Counted from the first letter of the stretch, positions 26,630 to 36,255 are shown. The stretch is 64,000 nt of DNA from Comamonadaceae bacterium (GCA_947479935.1 CANKBG010000007.1:1-64000), one strand, 5' to 3'. Numbers and translations are program-made. Notes: generated by a model from the letters alone, not told the origin.

Positions 26630-27289
26630 ATGTCCGCAACTATAAAAATTGATTTCGTCTCTGATATCGCTTGTCCCTGGTGTGCGGTGGGCTTGGGCGC
26701 ACTAGAACAAGCCTTGGGGCGATTGAAGGGCGAGGTGACGGCTGATTTGCATTTTCAGCCCTTTGAATTGAACCCCAACATGGGTCCAGGCGGCCAAGAT
26801 TTGAGTGAGCACTTGACCCAAAAGTATGGCTCAACGCCTGAGCAGCAGGCGCAAATTCGCGCCAACATTGCCGCGCGGGGTGAGGAAGTGGGCTTCAAGT
26901 TCAAAGCTGAAGGTCGAGGGCGTGTTTACAACACTTTCAATGCACACCGCCTGTTGCACTGGGCGGGAGTCACTGGGCCCATAGGTCGTCAGCACGCTTT
27001 GAAAAAAGCCTTGCTCGAGGCATATCAGGGGCGGGCTGAGCAAGTCGAATCTGATGAAGTCTTGTTGGCTGTCGTGGCCTCAGTCGGTTTGGATGTTGCT
27101 GAGGCTCAAGGTATTTTGGCTTCCGATACCTATGCACAAGAAGTGCGCGAAGTAGAGCAGTTCTACCAACAAGCAGGCATTCATTCAGTGCCTGCCGTCA
27201 TCATCAATGACAAGCACTTGATTTCGGGTGGACAACCCGCCGAGGTGTTTGAGCAAGCGCTTAGAAGAATTGCAGCTGGCGAAGCCTGA
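26630..27289 (+). CDS. DsbA-family / FrnE-like oxidoreductase
   Basis: A 219-aa thioredoxin-fold protein of the FrnE subgroup. The redox motif is CPWC (15-18) directly after IDFVSDIA, and the cis-Pro region is HSVPAVIINDKHLISGGQP. No signal peptide is seen, so it acts in the cytoplasm, where FrnE proteins act on thiols or isomerise disulfides. ATG 26630 is chosen over 26525, which would add an unsupported N-terminal stretch. It heads a compact five-gene plus-strand operon. Confidence 0.88.
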   Translation: MSATIKIDFVSDIACPWCAVGLGALEQALGRLKGEVTADLHFQPFELNPNMGPGGQDLSEHLTQKYGSTPEQQAQIRANIAARGEEVGFKFKAEGRGRVYNTFNAHRLLHWAGVTGPIGRQHALKKALLEAYQGRAEQVESDEVLLAVVASVGLDVAEAQGILASDTYAQEVREVEQFYQQAGIHSVPAVIINDKHLISGGQPAEVFEQALRRIAAGEA

Positions 27290-27292
27290 GCC

Positions 27293-27682
27293 ATGCCCGC
27301 ACTGACCATTTATTACGATGGAAGCTGCCCCTTGTGTCGGCGTGAAATTGCTTTTTACAAAGGCAATCCGGATTCGGCCCAATTGGTTTGGCACGATGTG
27401 AGTGTGAATTTTCTGGTCAACGACGATTCAAGTTTGGGTGATGGGCTCAATTGTCAACGTGCCATGGCTTACTTCCACGTACGTGATGCGCAGGGCAATT
27501 TGTATGAGGGCGGTGCTGCATTTGCCCGCTTGTGGTTGGAGTTGCGTGGCTGGCGCTTGGCTGGCCGCATGTTTTCGGTGTGGCCTTTCAGTTGGATGAT
27601 CAATGTGGGCTACAAAATGTTCTTGCCCATTCGGCCCACTGTTCAAAAGTATTTGATCAAATGGGATGCGCGTCATTCATGA
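27293..27682 (+). CDS. DCC-family (DUF393) thiol-disulfide oxidoreductase-like protein
   Basis: A 129-aa protein with the family start TIYYDGSCPLCRREIAFYKG, holding a CxxC at 12 and 15, and the later WLELRGWRLAGRMFSVWPF region. DCC proteins are thioredoxin-like with poorly known roles. It begins 3 bp after the DsbA-like stop and overlaps the SDR start by ATGA, so the three are coupled. Confidence 0.87.
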   Translation: MPALTIYYDGSCPLCRREIAFYKGNPDSAQLVWHDVSVNFLVNDDSSLGDGLNCQRAMAYFHVRDAQGNLYEGGAAFARLWLELRGWRLAGRMFSVWPFSWMINVGYKMFLPIRPTVQKYLIKWDARHS

Positions 27683-28383
27683 GCCAATATCAAGCGTTGG
27701 TGTTGGGCGCAAGTGGTGCCATCGGAAGCGCATTTGTTGAGCACTTCCAAAATGATTTGTCGTGCTCGATGGTTGTTAGCTTGTCGCGTCAAAGTGAATT
27801 GCATTTTGAATTGGAAAACGAAGACAGTATGGCGCGTTGTGCGGCTCGCTTGCAAAGTGCGACCGGCTCCTTTGGCGCATGCCAATTCAAATGGATCATT
27901 GATGCTACCGGCGCTTTGACCATTGAAGGGCAAGGTCCTGAAAAGCGCTTGGAAGCCTTGAATGCCAAGCAACTTTTAAAACAGTTTGAAGTGAATGCAG
28001 TGGGGCCCGCTTTGCTCATGAAGCATTTTTTTCCACTGTTGCTATCTCAAGAACCGTCTTGCTACGCCACCTTATCGGCGCGAGTTGGAAGCATTGAAGA
28101 CAATCACAAGGGCGGATGGTATGGCTACCGAGCCGCTAAGGCTGCTAGGAATATGTTGTTGCAAACGGCTGCGATTGAAGCAGCCCGAAAAAAGCCCTTG
28201 TGTGTTTTTGCTGCATTGCAGCCCGGTACAGTTCAATCGAAACTGTCATCGGGTTTTGTGGCAGCAGACAATGCCATGCTGCCAGAAGAATCGGTTTCAA
28301 AATTAATGGCAGTCATGTCAGACTTAAAGCCAAACGGCAGAGCTCAGTTTGTAGACCACGCTGGGCAGCTTATTCCATGGTGA
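27679..28383 (+). CDS. SDR family NAD(P)-dependent oxidoreductase
   Basis: A 234-aa short-chain dehydrogenase with GASGAIGSAFVEHF (cofactor loop), NAVGPALLMKHFFPLL, LSARVGSIEDN (Ser), and YGYRAAKAARNMLLQ (Tyr/Lys). This resembles the C-factor/CsgA-like cell-contact SDR group. It starts at 27679 by ATGA overlap with the DCC gene. Substrate unknown. Confidence 0.87.
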   Translation: MSQYQALVLGASGAIGSAFVEHFQNDLSCSMVVSLSRQSELHFELENEDSMARCAARLQSATGSFGACQFKWIIDATGALTIEGQGPEKRLEALNAKQLLKQFEVNAVGPALLMKHFFPLLLSQEPSCYATLSARVGSIEDNHKGGWYGYRAAKAARNMLLQTAAIEAARKKPLCVFAALQPGTVQSKLSSGFVAADNAMLPEESVSKLMAVMSDLKPNGRAQFVDHAGQLIPW

Positions 28384-28408
28384 TGACTTTAATCATGAAG
28401 AGGGACAT

Positions 28409-28588
28409 ATGAACGAAGATCCAAGATGTTGTGGCACCGGTACGTGCATCATTGACCCTGAAGGTCTTTGTTGGTGCGGGCAGAAATGGGATGGCGAAAA
28501 AATGGCCATGCCAAAGCTGGAGTTGCCAACAGACGAGGGACAAGGGTCTCAATCTCATCAAGACACATCTTCGGCAGCTTTCAAATGA
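28409..28588 (+). CDS. 59-aa cysteine-rich small protein
   Basis: A small gene with ATG at 28409 behind AGAGGG and a stop overlapping the next gene's ATG as ATGA (28585-28588). The N-terminal half packs five cysteines (7, 8, 13, 21, 23) in RCCGTGTC and LCWCGQKWDGEKM; the second half is polar and low in structure. The cysteine pattern suggests metal binding or a redox role, but I know no assigned function. Position between an SDR and a phosphatase, in an operon with two CxxC proteins, supports that it is real. Confidence 0.75.
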   Translation: MNEDPRCCGTGTCIIDPEGLCWCGQKWDGEKMAMPKLELPTDEGQGSQSHQDTSSAAFK

Positions 28589-29169
28589 TCAAGGCGTTCA
28601 AAAAGGACTTTTTGAAGTTGGTGTTGTTGGGATGGGCCTTCACGGGCAGCTTTCATGCAAGCGCCAGTGAACTGTCTGAGCTGCTCAAAAAATCTGACCA
28701 TGTTGTTCTAATGCGCCATGCATTGGCTCCTGGTGTGGGCGACCCTGCTGGTTACAAACTTCAAGATTGCAAGTCGCAAAGAAATTTAGATGCCAAAGGT
28801 CGTGAGCAAGCACATCGCATTGGTCAGTGGTTAAAGACGCAAGGTGTGCGCGACGCGATGGTGTTCACCAGTGCGTGGTGTCGTTGCAAAGAAACTGCCG
28901 AGAAACTGGCCTTGGGCGTGCCCGTTCACGAAGCGTCCCTGAATTCATTTTTTGACGACATGAGTATGGGGCCGCAAAGAAATTTGAACTTGCAAAAATT
29001 CATTGGCAGTCAGCTGAAAACCAAAGGGGACAAGGCTTTGATTTTGGTCACGCACCATGTGAACATTGCAGAGTTTATGGGTGAAAATGTAGGGTCTGGC
29101 GACATGGTGTTGGCCAAAGTGAATGCAGCTGGAAAAATGCTGTCATTCAAAGTTTACCCAAGCCCTTAA
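28585..29169 (+). CDS. exported histidine phosphatase family protein
   Basis: A 194-aa protein with an N-terminal export signal (positive start, hydrophobic 11-20, likely cleavage after ASA near residue 28). The catalytic motif is a variant RHA (R44-H45) in VVLMRHALAPG, with a second-half histidine in LILVTHHVNIAEF. Histidine phosphatases include phosphoglycerate mutases, SixA and phytases; no finer call is possible. Its start overlaps the 59-aa gene's stop, and it ends the operon, converging with the radical SAM gene. Confidence 0.85.
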   Translation: MIKAFKKDFLKLVLLGWAFTGSFHASASELSELLKKSDHVVLMRHALAPGVGDPAGYKLQDCKSQRNLDAKGREQAHRIGQWLKTQGVRDAMVFTSAWCRCKETAEKLALGVPVHEASLNSFFDDMSMGPQRNLNLQKFIGSQLKTKGDKALILVTHHVNIAEFMGENVGSGDMVLAKVNAAGKMLSFKVYPSP

Positions 29170-29200
29170 GAGGCATTCATAAGAGAAAGAATCTCAATGT

Positions 29201-31180
29201 CTAGCGGCCTAAGGCCTGAGAAATTTTGGTTCTTGAAACAGTACTCTTTGGCGTTTTGAAAGCTGGGCTTTTACCGCGCGCCTGTTCAATAAGTGCATCT
29301 TGAAACCAAGTACGCACATCTTGTTCCAGGCCAATGCCATGCATGAAGTTGTAAATGGCTTTTTTCAAACCCAATCCCAAAAGGTCGTGGTCCACCCCTG
29401 AGGGGTCGATGAAGCCAATGTCATTCTTGCCAAAACTTACCGACGGTAATGGGATGAGTTCAATCCCATATTCTTCGGGGTTCAAGCCCACAGGTGAATG
29501 AACGGTGCAGGTAAACCGATGAAAAAAGCCGCTTTGAATGCAACCGTTTTCAAACAATTGACGCACGTACTCCAGTGCATCCACAGTATCCTGCACGGTT
29601 TGTGTGGGAAAGCCATACATCAGGTAAGCATGAACCAAAATACCCGCCTCTGAAAAGCCTTTGGTGACTTGTGCTACTTGTTCTACAGTCACCCCTTTTT
29701 TCATGAGTTTGAGTAGACGGTCGGAGGCCACTTCAAGTCCGCCCGACATGGCAATGCAGCCACTCTCAGCCAACAGCTCGGCCAACTCAGGTGTGAAGGT
29801 TTTTTCAAAACGAATGTTGCCCCACCACGAGATGTGCACATTGCGGCGAATGAGTTCTTCGGCCAATGCTTTGAGAGCTTTGGGTGGCGCGGCTTCATCT
29901 ACAAAGTGGAAACCTGTTTGCCCTGTTTCTTTCACAATTTGCTCAATGCGGTCGACCAACAAAGTTGCAGACGCTGTTTCGTAGCGCGAGATGTAGTCGA
30001 GACTCACATCGCAGAAACTGCATTTTTTCCAATAGCAGCCATGAGCTACTGTGAGTTTGTTCCAGCGACCATCACTCCACAGTCGGTGCATGGGATTAAG
30101 CATGTCTAGCAATGACAAATAGTCCTGCAATGGCAGGCCATCCCAAGTGGCGGTGCCCACTTCTTCAAACGGTACATCGGGCTCAGACCAATTGATGAGT
30201 TGAACGCGTTGCGAGTTGGCGGTAAAGTCGCTATTTCCTGCTTCATCCGCCGATTTCCGAATGAAAGTTCTAACCAAGCGTGAAGCAGACCGCTTGCCTT
30301 CTAAATGTTCTAGCAAAGCCAGCAGTGGCCGCTCGCCTGAATCGAGGGTGACGAAATCGACGTAATCAAACACGCGAGGTTCTGTCAGTTCACGCAATTC
30401 GGTATTCACGAAGCCACCTCCCATCGCTATTTGAATGCTGGGATGGTGTTGCTTGACGCACTGCGCAATTCTGAAGGCTGCATAAACAGCGCCAGGGAAG
30501 GGCACAGAGAGCAGGACCAAGGTGGGTTGGTGTTGATCAATGGCCTGCAGCGTGAGAGCTTGTAATTTCTCATCCATCAAGGTAAGGGGTGCTGCAAGTG
30601 CTTCGGCCAAGGGCTCAAAGGTGGCTTGACTGCCAGCCAATGATTCGCCGTAGCGAACAAATTCAAACCGAGAGTCGACAGCATCGCGCAACACGTCGGC
30701 TAAATCGTTCAAATACAAAGTGGCCAAGTGGCGTGCGCGGTCTTGCTGGCCCAGCGCACCAAATGCCCAAGACAAAGGATCGCCCGATTCGCTGTCGTCG
30801 TAAGCGTCCAGCGCTGCAAAGCGCGGGCCTTCGGGTAAGAACCCGCGACCCGCAATACGATGACTTAATGTGCTGTCCTTGCCTTGTAAAAAAGCAATGG
30901 TGGGTTGGATGGTGTGAACGTAGCGCGCAAAGAAATCGAGAAAGAAATTAACGCTGGCACTGCGCTCAGCTTCTGGCAATCGCAACGCGCGAACCTTCAC
31001 GTCCTCCAAGCCTTGTGTTGTCAACAAGCTTAAGACGAGTTTGAGTGCCAAATCTTCTTGAACAGCAGAGACCCCACGAGAACGCAAAAAGCCCGTCAGG
31101 TAGGCCGTTGACGGGTAGGGGGTATTGAGTTGCGTCATCGGTGGAATGACGCTTAAGACGCGAATAGGATATGGGTTCAT
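29201..31180 (-). CDS. B12-binding-like radical SAM protein, CX4CX2C cluster motif
   Basis: A 659-aa protein. The N-terminal part (about 5-300) has the layout of cobalamin-binding radical SAM proteins (SVIPPMTQLNTPYPSTAYLTGFLRSRG; AMGGGFVNTELREL) but no DxHxxG motif. The iron-sulfur cysteines are C382, C387 and C390 in GCYWKKCSFC, that is CX4CX2C, not the usual CX3CX2C. The barrel continues with FHFVDEAAP, WGNIRFE, SGGLEVASDRLLKLMKKG and YLMYGFPTQTVQDT, as in radical SAM methylthiotransferase/HemN-like cores. It starts 13 bp after the GNAT gene at the end of the gcv operon. Substrate unknown. Confidence 0.85.
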   Translation of the reverse strand: MNPYPIRVLSVIPPMTQLNTPYPSTAYLTGFLRSRGVSAVQEDLALKLVLSLLTTQGLEDVKVRALRLPEAERSASVNFFLDFFARYVHTIQPTIAFLQGKDSTLSHRIAGRGFLPEGPRFAALDAYDDSESGDPLSWAFGALGQQDRARHLATLYLNDLADVLRDAVDSRFEFVRYGESLAGSQATFEPLAEALAAPLTLMDEKLQALTLQAIDQHQPTLVLLSVPFPGAVYAAFRIAQCVKQHHPSIQIAMGGGFVNTELRELTEPRVFDYVDFVTLDSGERPLLALLEHLEGKRSASRLVRTFIRKSADEAGNSDFTANSQRVQLINWSEPDVPFEEVGTATWDGLPLQDYLSLLDMLNPMHRLWSDGRWNKLTVAHGCYWKKCSFCDVSLDYISRYETASATLLVDRIEQIVKETGQTGFHFVDEAAPPKALKALAEELIRRNVHISWWGNIRFEKTFTPELAELLAESGCIAMSGGLEVASDRLLKLMKKGVTVEQVAQVTKGFSEAGILVHAYLMYGFPTQTVQDTVDALEYVRQLFENGCIQSGFFHRFTCTVHSPVGLNPEEYGIELIPLPSVSFGKNDIGFIDPSGVDHDLLGLGLKKAIYNFMHGIGLEQDVRTWFQDALIEQARGKSPAFKTPKSTVSRTKISQALGR

Positions 31181-31193
31181 TCAACCCCTGACT

Positions 31194-31679
31194 TTACAGC
31201 CACTTTTGCATGAATTGAGCTTGTCCTGCGGCCGCAGCGAGTTCGTATTGGGTAAATCCAAAGCGTTTGTAACTGGACAAGGCCGGTGCATTGCCACTCA
31301 GCACCTCTAGGGTGAGCTTGCAGCAGCCACGCAAGCGGGCGTAATCTTCTGCCGCTTTGAGCAGGGCTTGTCCAACGCCTTGGCCTCGATGGTCCGCCAA
31401 GACGGCAATGTCGTGCACGTTGAGCAGAGGTTTGGCCTTGAAGGTGGAATAGCCTTCAAAGCAGTTGATCAAGCCCACAGGTTTGTCTTCAAACCAAGCG
31501 ATGAAACTGGCTGCACCTGCAATGCGGGCCATGTCTTTGCACAAGCGCGCTGCAGCTTCTGGGTTGAGTGCATCGCCACCGCCCATGGGGTCTTGAGCGT
31601 AGGCATCGAGCAAAAAAACCAGAGCTTGCGCATCTTGCGCATTCAAATAATCGACGCGCTTGATTTGGAAAGCGCTCAT
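31194..31679 (-). CDS. GNAT family N-acetyltransferase
   Basis: A 161-aa acetyltransferase. The acetyl-CoA motif is [28 protein letters not shown], followed by [19 protein letters not shown]. The start overlaps the gcvP stop as ATGA, so it is translationally coupled to glycine decarboxylase. This group resembles GNATs acting on small amines or amino groups; target unknown. Confidence 0.87.
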   Translation of the reverse strand: MSAFQIKRVDYLNAQDAQALVFLLDAYAQDPMGGGDALNPEAAARLCKDMARIAGAASFIAWFEDKPVGLINCFEGYSTFKAKPLLNVHDIAVLADHRGQGVGQALLKAAEDYARLRGCCKLTLEVLSGNAPALSSYKRFGFTQYELAAAAGQAQFMQKWL

Positions 31680-34579
31680 GAAGCGTAGTCACTCATGGGG
31701 ACGCAGCTACAGAACAAGTTGCGATCGCCATACACGTTGTCAACCCGGCCCACTTGTGGCCAATACTTCACGCTGCTTAAGGGACGACCAGCTTGGGCTG
31801 CACCTACTTCGCGTGAATAGGGGCGGTTCCAATCAGCACCCATCAAACTGGCCGCGGTGTGCGGTGCATGTTTGAGTGGGTTGTTATCTTGCGGCCAAAC
31901 ACCGTTTTCAATGAGGCGCACTTCTTCGCGAATGGCAATCATGGCATCGATGAAACGGTCTAACTCTTCAAGCGTTTCGCTTTCGGTGGGTTCCACCATG
32001 AGGGTGTTGACCACAGGGAAAGACAAAGTGGGTGCATGGAAACCATAGTCCATCAAGCGCTTGGCCACGTCTTCTGCCATCACGCCGCTGGTTTCTTTCA
32101 GGCCTCGCAAATCCAAAATGCACTCGTGGGCCACATGACCGGCTTTGCCATTCTCACCTGCGCTGGCATACAGCGTAGGGTAATGATCGGCCAAGCGATG
32201 ACTGATGTAGTTGGCCGCCAAAATAGCCGCTTCGGTGGCGTGCTTCAAGCCTTCGGCGCCCATCATGCGGCAGTACATCCAGCTGATGGGCAACACGGCC
32301 GCGTTGCCCAAAGGTGCCGCTGAAACGGCGCCCACGCCATTCACTTTCAAGCCACCTGTGGCGTGGCCTGGCAAATAGGGTACCAAGTCTGCCACCACAC
32401 AAACGGGGCCCACGCCTGGGCCGCCGCCGCCATGAGGAATGCAGAAGGTTTTGTGCAGATTAAGGTGGCTCACATCGCCACCAAATTCGCCGGGGGCTGC
32501 CACACCCACCAAAGCATTCATGTTGGCACCGTCTACATACACGCGGCCGCCGTGTTGGTGAACCAATTCACACAGTGCTTTCACTTGGGTTTCAAACACG
32601 CCATGTGTGCTGGGGTAGGTAATCATGGCTGCGGCCAAGTTGGCGCTGTGTTGTTCGCACTTGGCCTTCAGATCGGCCATGTCGACGTTGCCTTGCGCAT
32701 CGCAAGCGGTGACCACCACTTGCATGCCCACCATTTGTGCGCTGGCGGGGTTGGTGCCGTGCGCACTGGAAGGAATGATGCAAATGTTGCGATGGCCTTG
32801 GCCCTTGGCTTCGTGAAATGCCTTGATGACCAAGAGGCCTGCGTATTCACCTTGAGAACCTGCGTTGGGTTGCAAGCTGATGCCTGCGTAGCCTGTGGCT
32901 TGGCACAACCACTCGCGCAGTTGCTCATCGAGCAGTGCATAGCCCTTGAGCTGATCGGCGGGAGCGAAGGGGTGCATGTTGGCAAACTCGGGCCAGGTGA
33001 TGGGAATCATCTCGCTGGTGGCATTGAGCTTCATGGTGCAAGAGCCCAGCGGAATCATGCTTCTGTCAAGCGCCAAATCTTTGTCGCTCAATTGACGGAT
33101 GTAACGCAGCATGCCAGTTTCGGAATGGTACCGATTGAACACGGGATGTGTGAGAAACGTGCTGGTACGGCGCAGGCCTGTTGGGATGAGAGTGTCGCGA
33201 CCTTTTTCAAAAGGTGTCCATTCGGGCAGGGATTGACCGCCTTCTGCAAAGCTAGACCAGAGTGCTTCGATGTCGTCGCGCAATGTGGTTTCATCTAAAG
33301 AAACGCCAATGCTGTCGGCGCTTAATTTGCGTAAGTTCAAGCCTTTGAGTACAGCTTTTTGTAGGATGGCTTCGGTGCGTGCGCCGGTGCTAATTTGCAA
33401 AGTGTCAAAGGCGGATTTGTGTGCCAATTTGAAACCGAGTTGTTCCAAACCTTCTGCCAAAATGGCAGTGAAACTGGCCACGCGTTGGGCAATGCGCTTC
33501 AAACCTACAGGGCCGTGATAGACCGCATACATGCTGGCCACCACCGCGGGCAAAACTTGCGCTGTGCAAATGTTGGAAGTTGCTTTTTCGCGGCGAATGT
33601 GTTGCTCGCGCGTTTGCAAAGCCAAGCGATACGCCGTGTTGCCATGCACGTCCACACTCACACCCACCAAACGTCCTGGCATAGAACGTTTGTAATCATC
33701 ACGACAAGCCAAGTAAGCCGCGTGAGGACCGCCAGCGCCCATGGGCATGCCAAAGCGCTGAGTTGTACCCACCACAATGTCAGCGTCCATTTCGCCAGGT
33801 GGCGTGAGCAGTGTCAATGCCAACAAATCAGCGGCCACAATGAACGCTGATTGAGCAGCATGTGCTTGTGCAATGACGTCTTTCAAATTGTGCGTCATGC
33901 CTGAAGTAGCGGGATATTGCGCCACCACTGCAAAGTAATCGTTTTGCTGCATGAGATCGGGGGCAAAGCCCACCAACACCTTCAAGCCTAAAGGCGCTGC
34001 ACGCGTTTGAATGACTTCAATGGTTTGCGGATGGCAGTCACTGGCCACAATGATGTTGTTGCTTTTTGATTTAACCGAGCGCTTGGCCAAGGTCATGGCT
34101 TCTGCAGCAGCCGTGGCCTCGTCCAACATGGAGGCGTTGGCAATCGGCATGGCCGTTAAATCGCAAATCATGGTTTGAAAATTGACCAAAGCTTCCATGC
34201 GGCCTTGGCTGATCTCGGCTTGGTAAGGTGTGTAGGCGGTGTACCAAGCGGGGTTTTCCAAAATATTCCGCAAAATCACGCCCGGCGTGTGCGTGCCGTA
34301 ATAGCCTTGTCCAATGAAACTTTTGAGTATTTTGTTTTGTTGCGCCATGGCTTTGAGTTCTGCCAATGCACCTGCCTCGGTCACAGGCGCTGGCAGATTC
34401 ATGGCCTGACTGCGTGCAATGGAGGTGGGCACGATGCTGTCAATGAGCGCACGGCGTGAAGCCAGGCCAATGACCGACAACATGTGTTTTTCATCTGCTT
34501 CACTGATACCAATGTGGCGTGCAATGAATTCACTCTCGTTTTCGAGAAGACTTAAAGGGGCGGCAGAGGACATCAACAT
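31676..34579 (-). CDS. gcvP: glycine dehydrogenase (decarboxylating), P protein
   Basis: A 967-aa fused P protein, normal for one-chain forms. It decarboxylates glycine with PLP and passes aminomethyl to Gcv[11 protein letters not shown] at the N terminus, the PLP lysine in [18 protein letters not shown] in the second half, [16 protein letters not shown], and [13 protein letters not shown] are all intact. The start is given at 34579; ATG 34573 is also possible. It lies 49 bp after gcvH and is coupled downstream to a GNAT. Controlled by the glycine riboswitch ahead of gcvT if transcription reads through. Confidence 0.97.
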   Translation of the reverse strand: MLMSSAAPLSLLENESEFIARHIGISEADEKHMLSVIGLASRRALIDSIVPTSIARSQAMNLPAPVTEAGALAELKAMAQQNKILKSFIGQGYYGTHTPGVILRNILENPAWYTAYTPYQAEISQGRMEALVNFQTMICDLTAMPIANASMLDEATAAAEAMTLAKRSVKSKSNNIIVASDCHPQTIEVIQTRAAPLGLKVLVGFAPDLMQQNDYFAVVAQYPATSGMTHNLKDVIAQAHAAQSAFIVAADLLALTLLTPPGEMDADIVVGTTQRFGMPMGAGGPHAAYLACRDDYKRSMPGRLVGVSVDVHGNTAYRLALQTREQHIRREKATSNICTAQVLPAVVASMYAVYHGPVGLKRIAQRVASFTAILAEGLEQLGFKLAHKSAFDTLQISTGARTEAILQKAVLKGLNLRKLSADSIGVSLDETTLRDDIEALWSSFAEGGQSLPEWTPFEKGRDTLIPTGLRRTSTFLTHPVFNRYHSETGMLRYIRQLSDKDLALDRSMIPLGSCTMKLNATSEMIPITWPEFANMHPFAPADQLKGYALLDEQLREWLCQATGYAGISLQPNAGSQGEYAGLLVIKAFHEAKGQGHRNICIIPSSAHGTNPASAQMVGMQVVVTACDAQGNVDMADLKAKCEQHSANLAAAMITYPSTHGVFETQVKALCELVHQHGGRVYVDGANMNALVGVAAPGEFGGDVSHLNLHKTFCIPHGGGGPGVGPVCVVADLVPYLPGHATGGLKVNGVGAVSAAPLGNAAVLPISWMYCRMMGAEGLKHATEAAILAANYISHRLADHYPTLYASAGENGKAGHVAHECILDLRGLKETSGVMAEDVAKRLMDYGFHAPTLSFPVVNTLMVEPTESETLEELDRFIDAMIAIREEVRLIENGVWPQDNNPLKHAPHTAASLMGADWNRPYSREVGAAQAGRPLSSVKYWPQVGRVDNVYGDRNLFCSCVPMSDYAS

Positions 34580-34628
34580 AGGGGGCCTTCAAACTTAATG
34601 TTCGATCAACAGAAATTGAGCAGAGGTT

Positions 34629-35000
34629 TTAATGCGCAGCAGAAAATGCTGTGTAGGCTGTTTCGTCCAACAACGCATTCACCTGCGATGCATCAGATAA
34701 CTTCACCTTGAAGAACCAACCCGCGCCCAATGGATCGGTGTTGGCCAAGGAAGGATTGTCACGCAGTGCTTCATTCACTTCCGTAATTTCACCGCTGATG
34801 GGCATGTATACATCGGCAGCCGCCTTCACAGACTCCACCACACCCGCCACAGCCTTTTGTTCAAAGCTACTTCCAACTTCAGGCAATTCAACAAATACCA
34901 CATCCCCCAACGCATCTTGTGCGTGGTGCGTAATGCCCACCGTGGCCACATCGCCATTCACCAAAATCCATTCATGCTCTTCCGTGTACTTCAAACTCAT
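34629..35000 (-). CDS. gcvH: glycine cleavage system H protein
   Basis: A 123-aa lipoyl carrier. The lipoylated lysine is in the [11 protein letters not shown] motif; [28 protein letters not shown] and [10 protein letters not shown] are family-typical. It shuttles the aminomethyl group between GcvP, GcvT and the L protein. An AAGGAG ribosome site precedes the ATG. The 80-bp gap to gcvT holds a copy of the window's palindromic repeat. Confidence 0.97.
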   Translation of the reverse strand: MSLKYTEEHEWILVNGDVATVGITHHAQDALGDVVFVELPEVGSSFEQKAVAGVVESVKAAADVYMPISGEITEVNEALRDNPSLANTDPLGAGWFFKVKLSDASQVNALLDETAYTAFSAAH

Positions 35001-35014
35001 TTCTCACTCCTTGT

Positions 35015-35065
35015 TTAATTTGGGTCAGTTAATTTTTTAATTGGGGTCAGATCACAATTAATTTT
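35015..35065. repeat. copy of the GGGGTCAGATCAC repeat inside the gcv operon
   Basis: Bases 35037-35065 repeat, without mismatch, the 29-bp inner part of the inverted-repeat arm found at 58124-58152 (TTAATTGGGGTCAGATCACA and the following AATTAATTTT). Just to its left, 35015-35038 is a degraded variant (TTAATTTGGGTCAG then TTAATTTT). It falls in the 80-bp gap between gcvH and gcvT. No transposase is present. The shape suggests a REP-type element, here as a single arm. Confidence 0.8.
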
Positions 35066-35080
35066 AAAAATCTTCGTGTT

Positions 35081-36208
35081 TCAGCCGCGGTAATAACGAT
35101 TGGGCACAAACGGCATGGCGCTCACGGTCATCGGCACAGCCTTGCCGCGCACCATCGCGTTGACCACAGTTCCTAAGCCTGCGCTTGCCACATCGACATA
35201 GCCCATAGCCACAGGCACGTTGGCGGTGGGGCCAAGCAAGCCGCTAGAAACTTCGCCAATTTTGGCGCCCTGAATGTTCTGCAATTCAACATGCTCACGC
35301 ACGGGCACACGCTCCTGCGCAATGAGCCCCACACGCTTTCGTGTGAGGGCGCGGGTGCCATCTATTTGGCCCAACACAATGTCGGCGCCAGGAAAACCAC
35401 CTGCGCGTGCGCCACCTGTGCGGCGAACTTTTTGAATGGCCCAATTGAGGCTGGCTTCAATGGGCGTGGTGCTGGTGTCAATGTCGTTGCCATACAAACA
35501 CAAGCCAGCTTCAAGTCGCAAAGAGTTGCGAGCGCCTAAACCAATCGGCTTGATCTCTGATTGCGATAACAAAGCGCGCGCAAAATGGTCGGCATGATCG
35601 TTGTGAACGGAAATTTCAAAACCATCTTCACCGGTGTAGCCAGATCGCGTAATGAACAAATCAGCACCTTGCCACGCAAATGATGCGCCCGTCATAAAGA
35701 CCCCTTTTTCAACGTCAGGCACCATGCGCGATAAAGCATCGACAGCCTTGGGGCCTTGCAAAGCCAAGAGCGAACGCTCGGGCATGGGAATCACTTGGCA
35801 TTGGGAACCTATGCGCGCTTGAATGTGAGCGATGTCGTTCACTTTGCAAGCACCATTCACAATGACAAAAATATCGGTACCGCGATTGACAAACATCAAA
35901 TCGTCAATGATGGTACCTTCGTCTGTGAGTAGCAATCCATATCGCTGTTTGCCCACGGGTAAATCGATCACATCAACAGGCATGAGGGATTCAAACGCTG
36001 CTGCAGCACCAGGCCCCACCAAGCGCAACTGGCCCATGTGAGACACATCAAACAACCCAGCCTCAGAGCGCGTGTGGTGGTGTTCGGCCATCAAGCCCAT
36101 AGGGTATTGCACGGGCATGCTGTAGCCAGCGAAGGGCACCATGCGTGCGCCCAATTCGAGGTGCAAACCATTGAGGGGGGTATTGAGCAATGAGGTATCA
36201 GCGGACAA
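35081..36208 (-). CDS. gcvT: aminomethyltransferase, glycine cleavage T protein (TTG start)
   Basis: A 375-aa folate enzyme releasing ammonia and methylene-tetrahydrofolate from GcvH. LNTPLNGLHLELGARMVPFAGYSMPVQYP, GLFDVSHMGQ, LLALQGPKA and the GYTGEDGFEI segment identify it. I place the start at TTG 36208-36206: a GGAG (36216-36219) lies 7 nt upstream, and the protein then begins SADTSLLNTPL like its relatives. The earlier ATG at 36250 sits inside the riboswitch expression hairpin and would add 14 unrelated residues. First gene of gcvT-H-P. Confidence 0.93.
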   Translation of the reverse strand: MSADTSLLNTPLNGLHLELGARMVPFAGYSMPVQYPMGLMAEHHHTRSEAGLFDVSHMGQLRLVGPGAAAAFESLMPVDVIDLPVGKQRYGLLLTDEGTIIDDLMFVNRGTDIFVIVNGACKVNDIAHIQARIGSQCQVIPMPERSLLALQGPKAVDALSRMVPDVEKGVFMTGASFAWQGADLFITRSGYTGEDGFEISVHNDHADHFARALLSQSEIKPIGLGARNSLRLEAGLCLYGNDIDTSTTPIEASLNWAIQKVRRTGGARAGGFPGADIVLGQIDGTRALTRKRVGLIAQERVPVREHVELQNIQGAKIGEVSSGLLGPTANVPVAMGYVDVASAGLGTVVNAMVRGKAVPMTVSAMPFVPNRYYRG

Positions 36209-36230
36209 ATAAATTCTCCAAGGGCAATGT

Positions 36231-36252
36231 AAAACCATGACCGAAGTCATGG
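36231..36252 (-). terminator. hairpin plus U-run between glycine riboswitch and gcvT
   Basis: On the transcribed strand a perfect 7-bp stem CCATGAC / GTCATGG with a TTCG tetraloop (36235-36252) is followed by four U residues (36234-36231). It starts a few bases after the second aptamer and 26 nt before the TTG start codon of gcvT. It looks like the expression platform: a terminator, or a structure near the ribosome site, whose folding the aptamers could control. The short U-run makes termination strength uncertain. Confidence 0.6.
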
Positions 36253-36255
36253 GTT

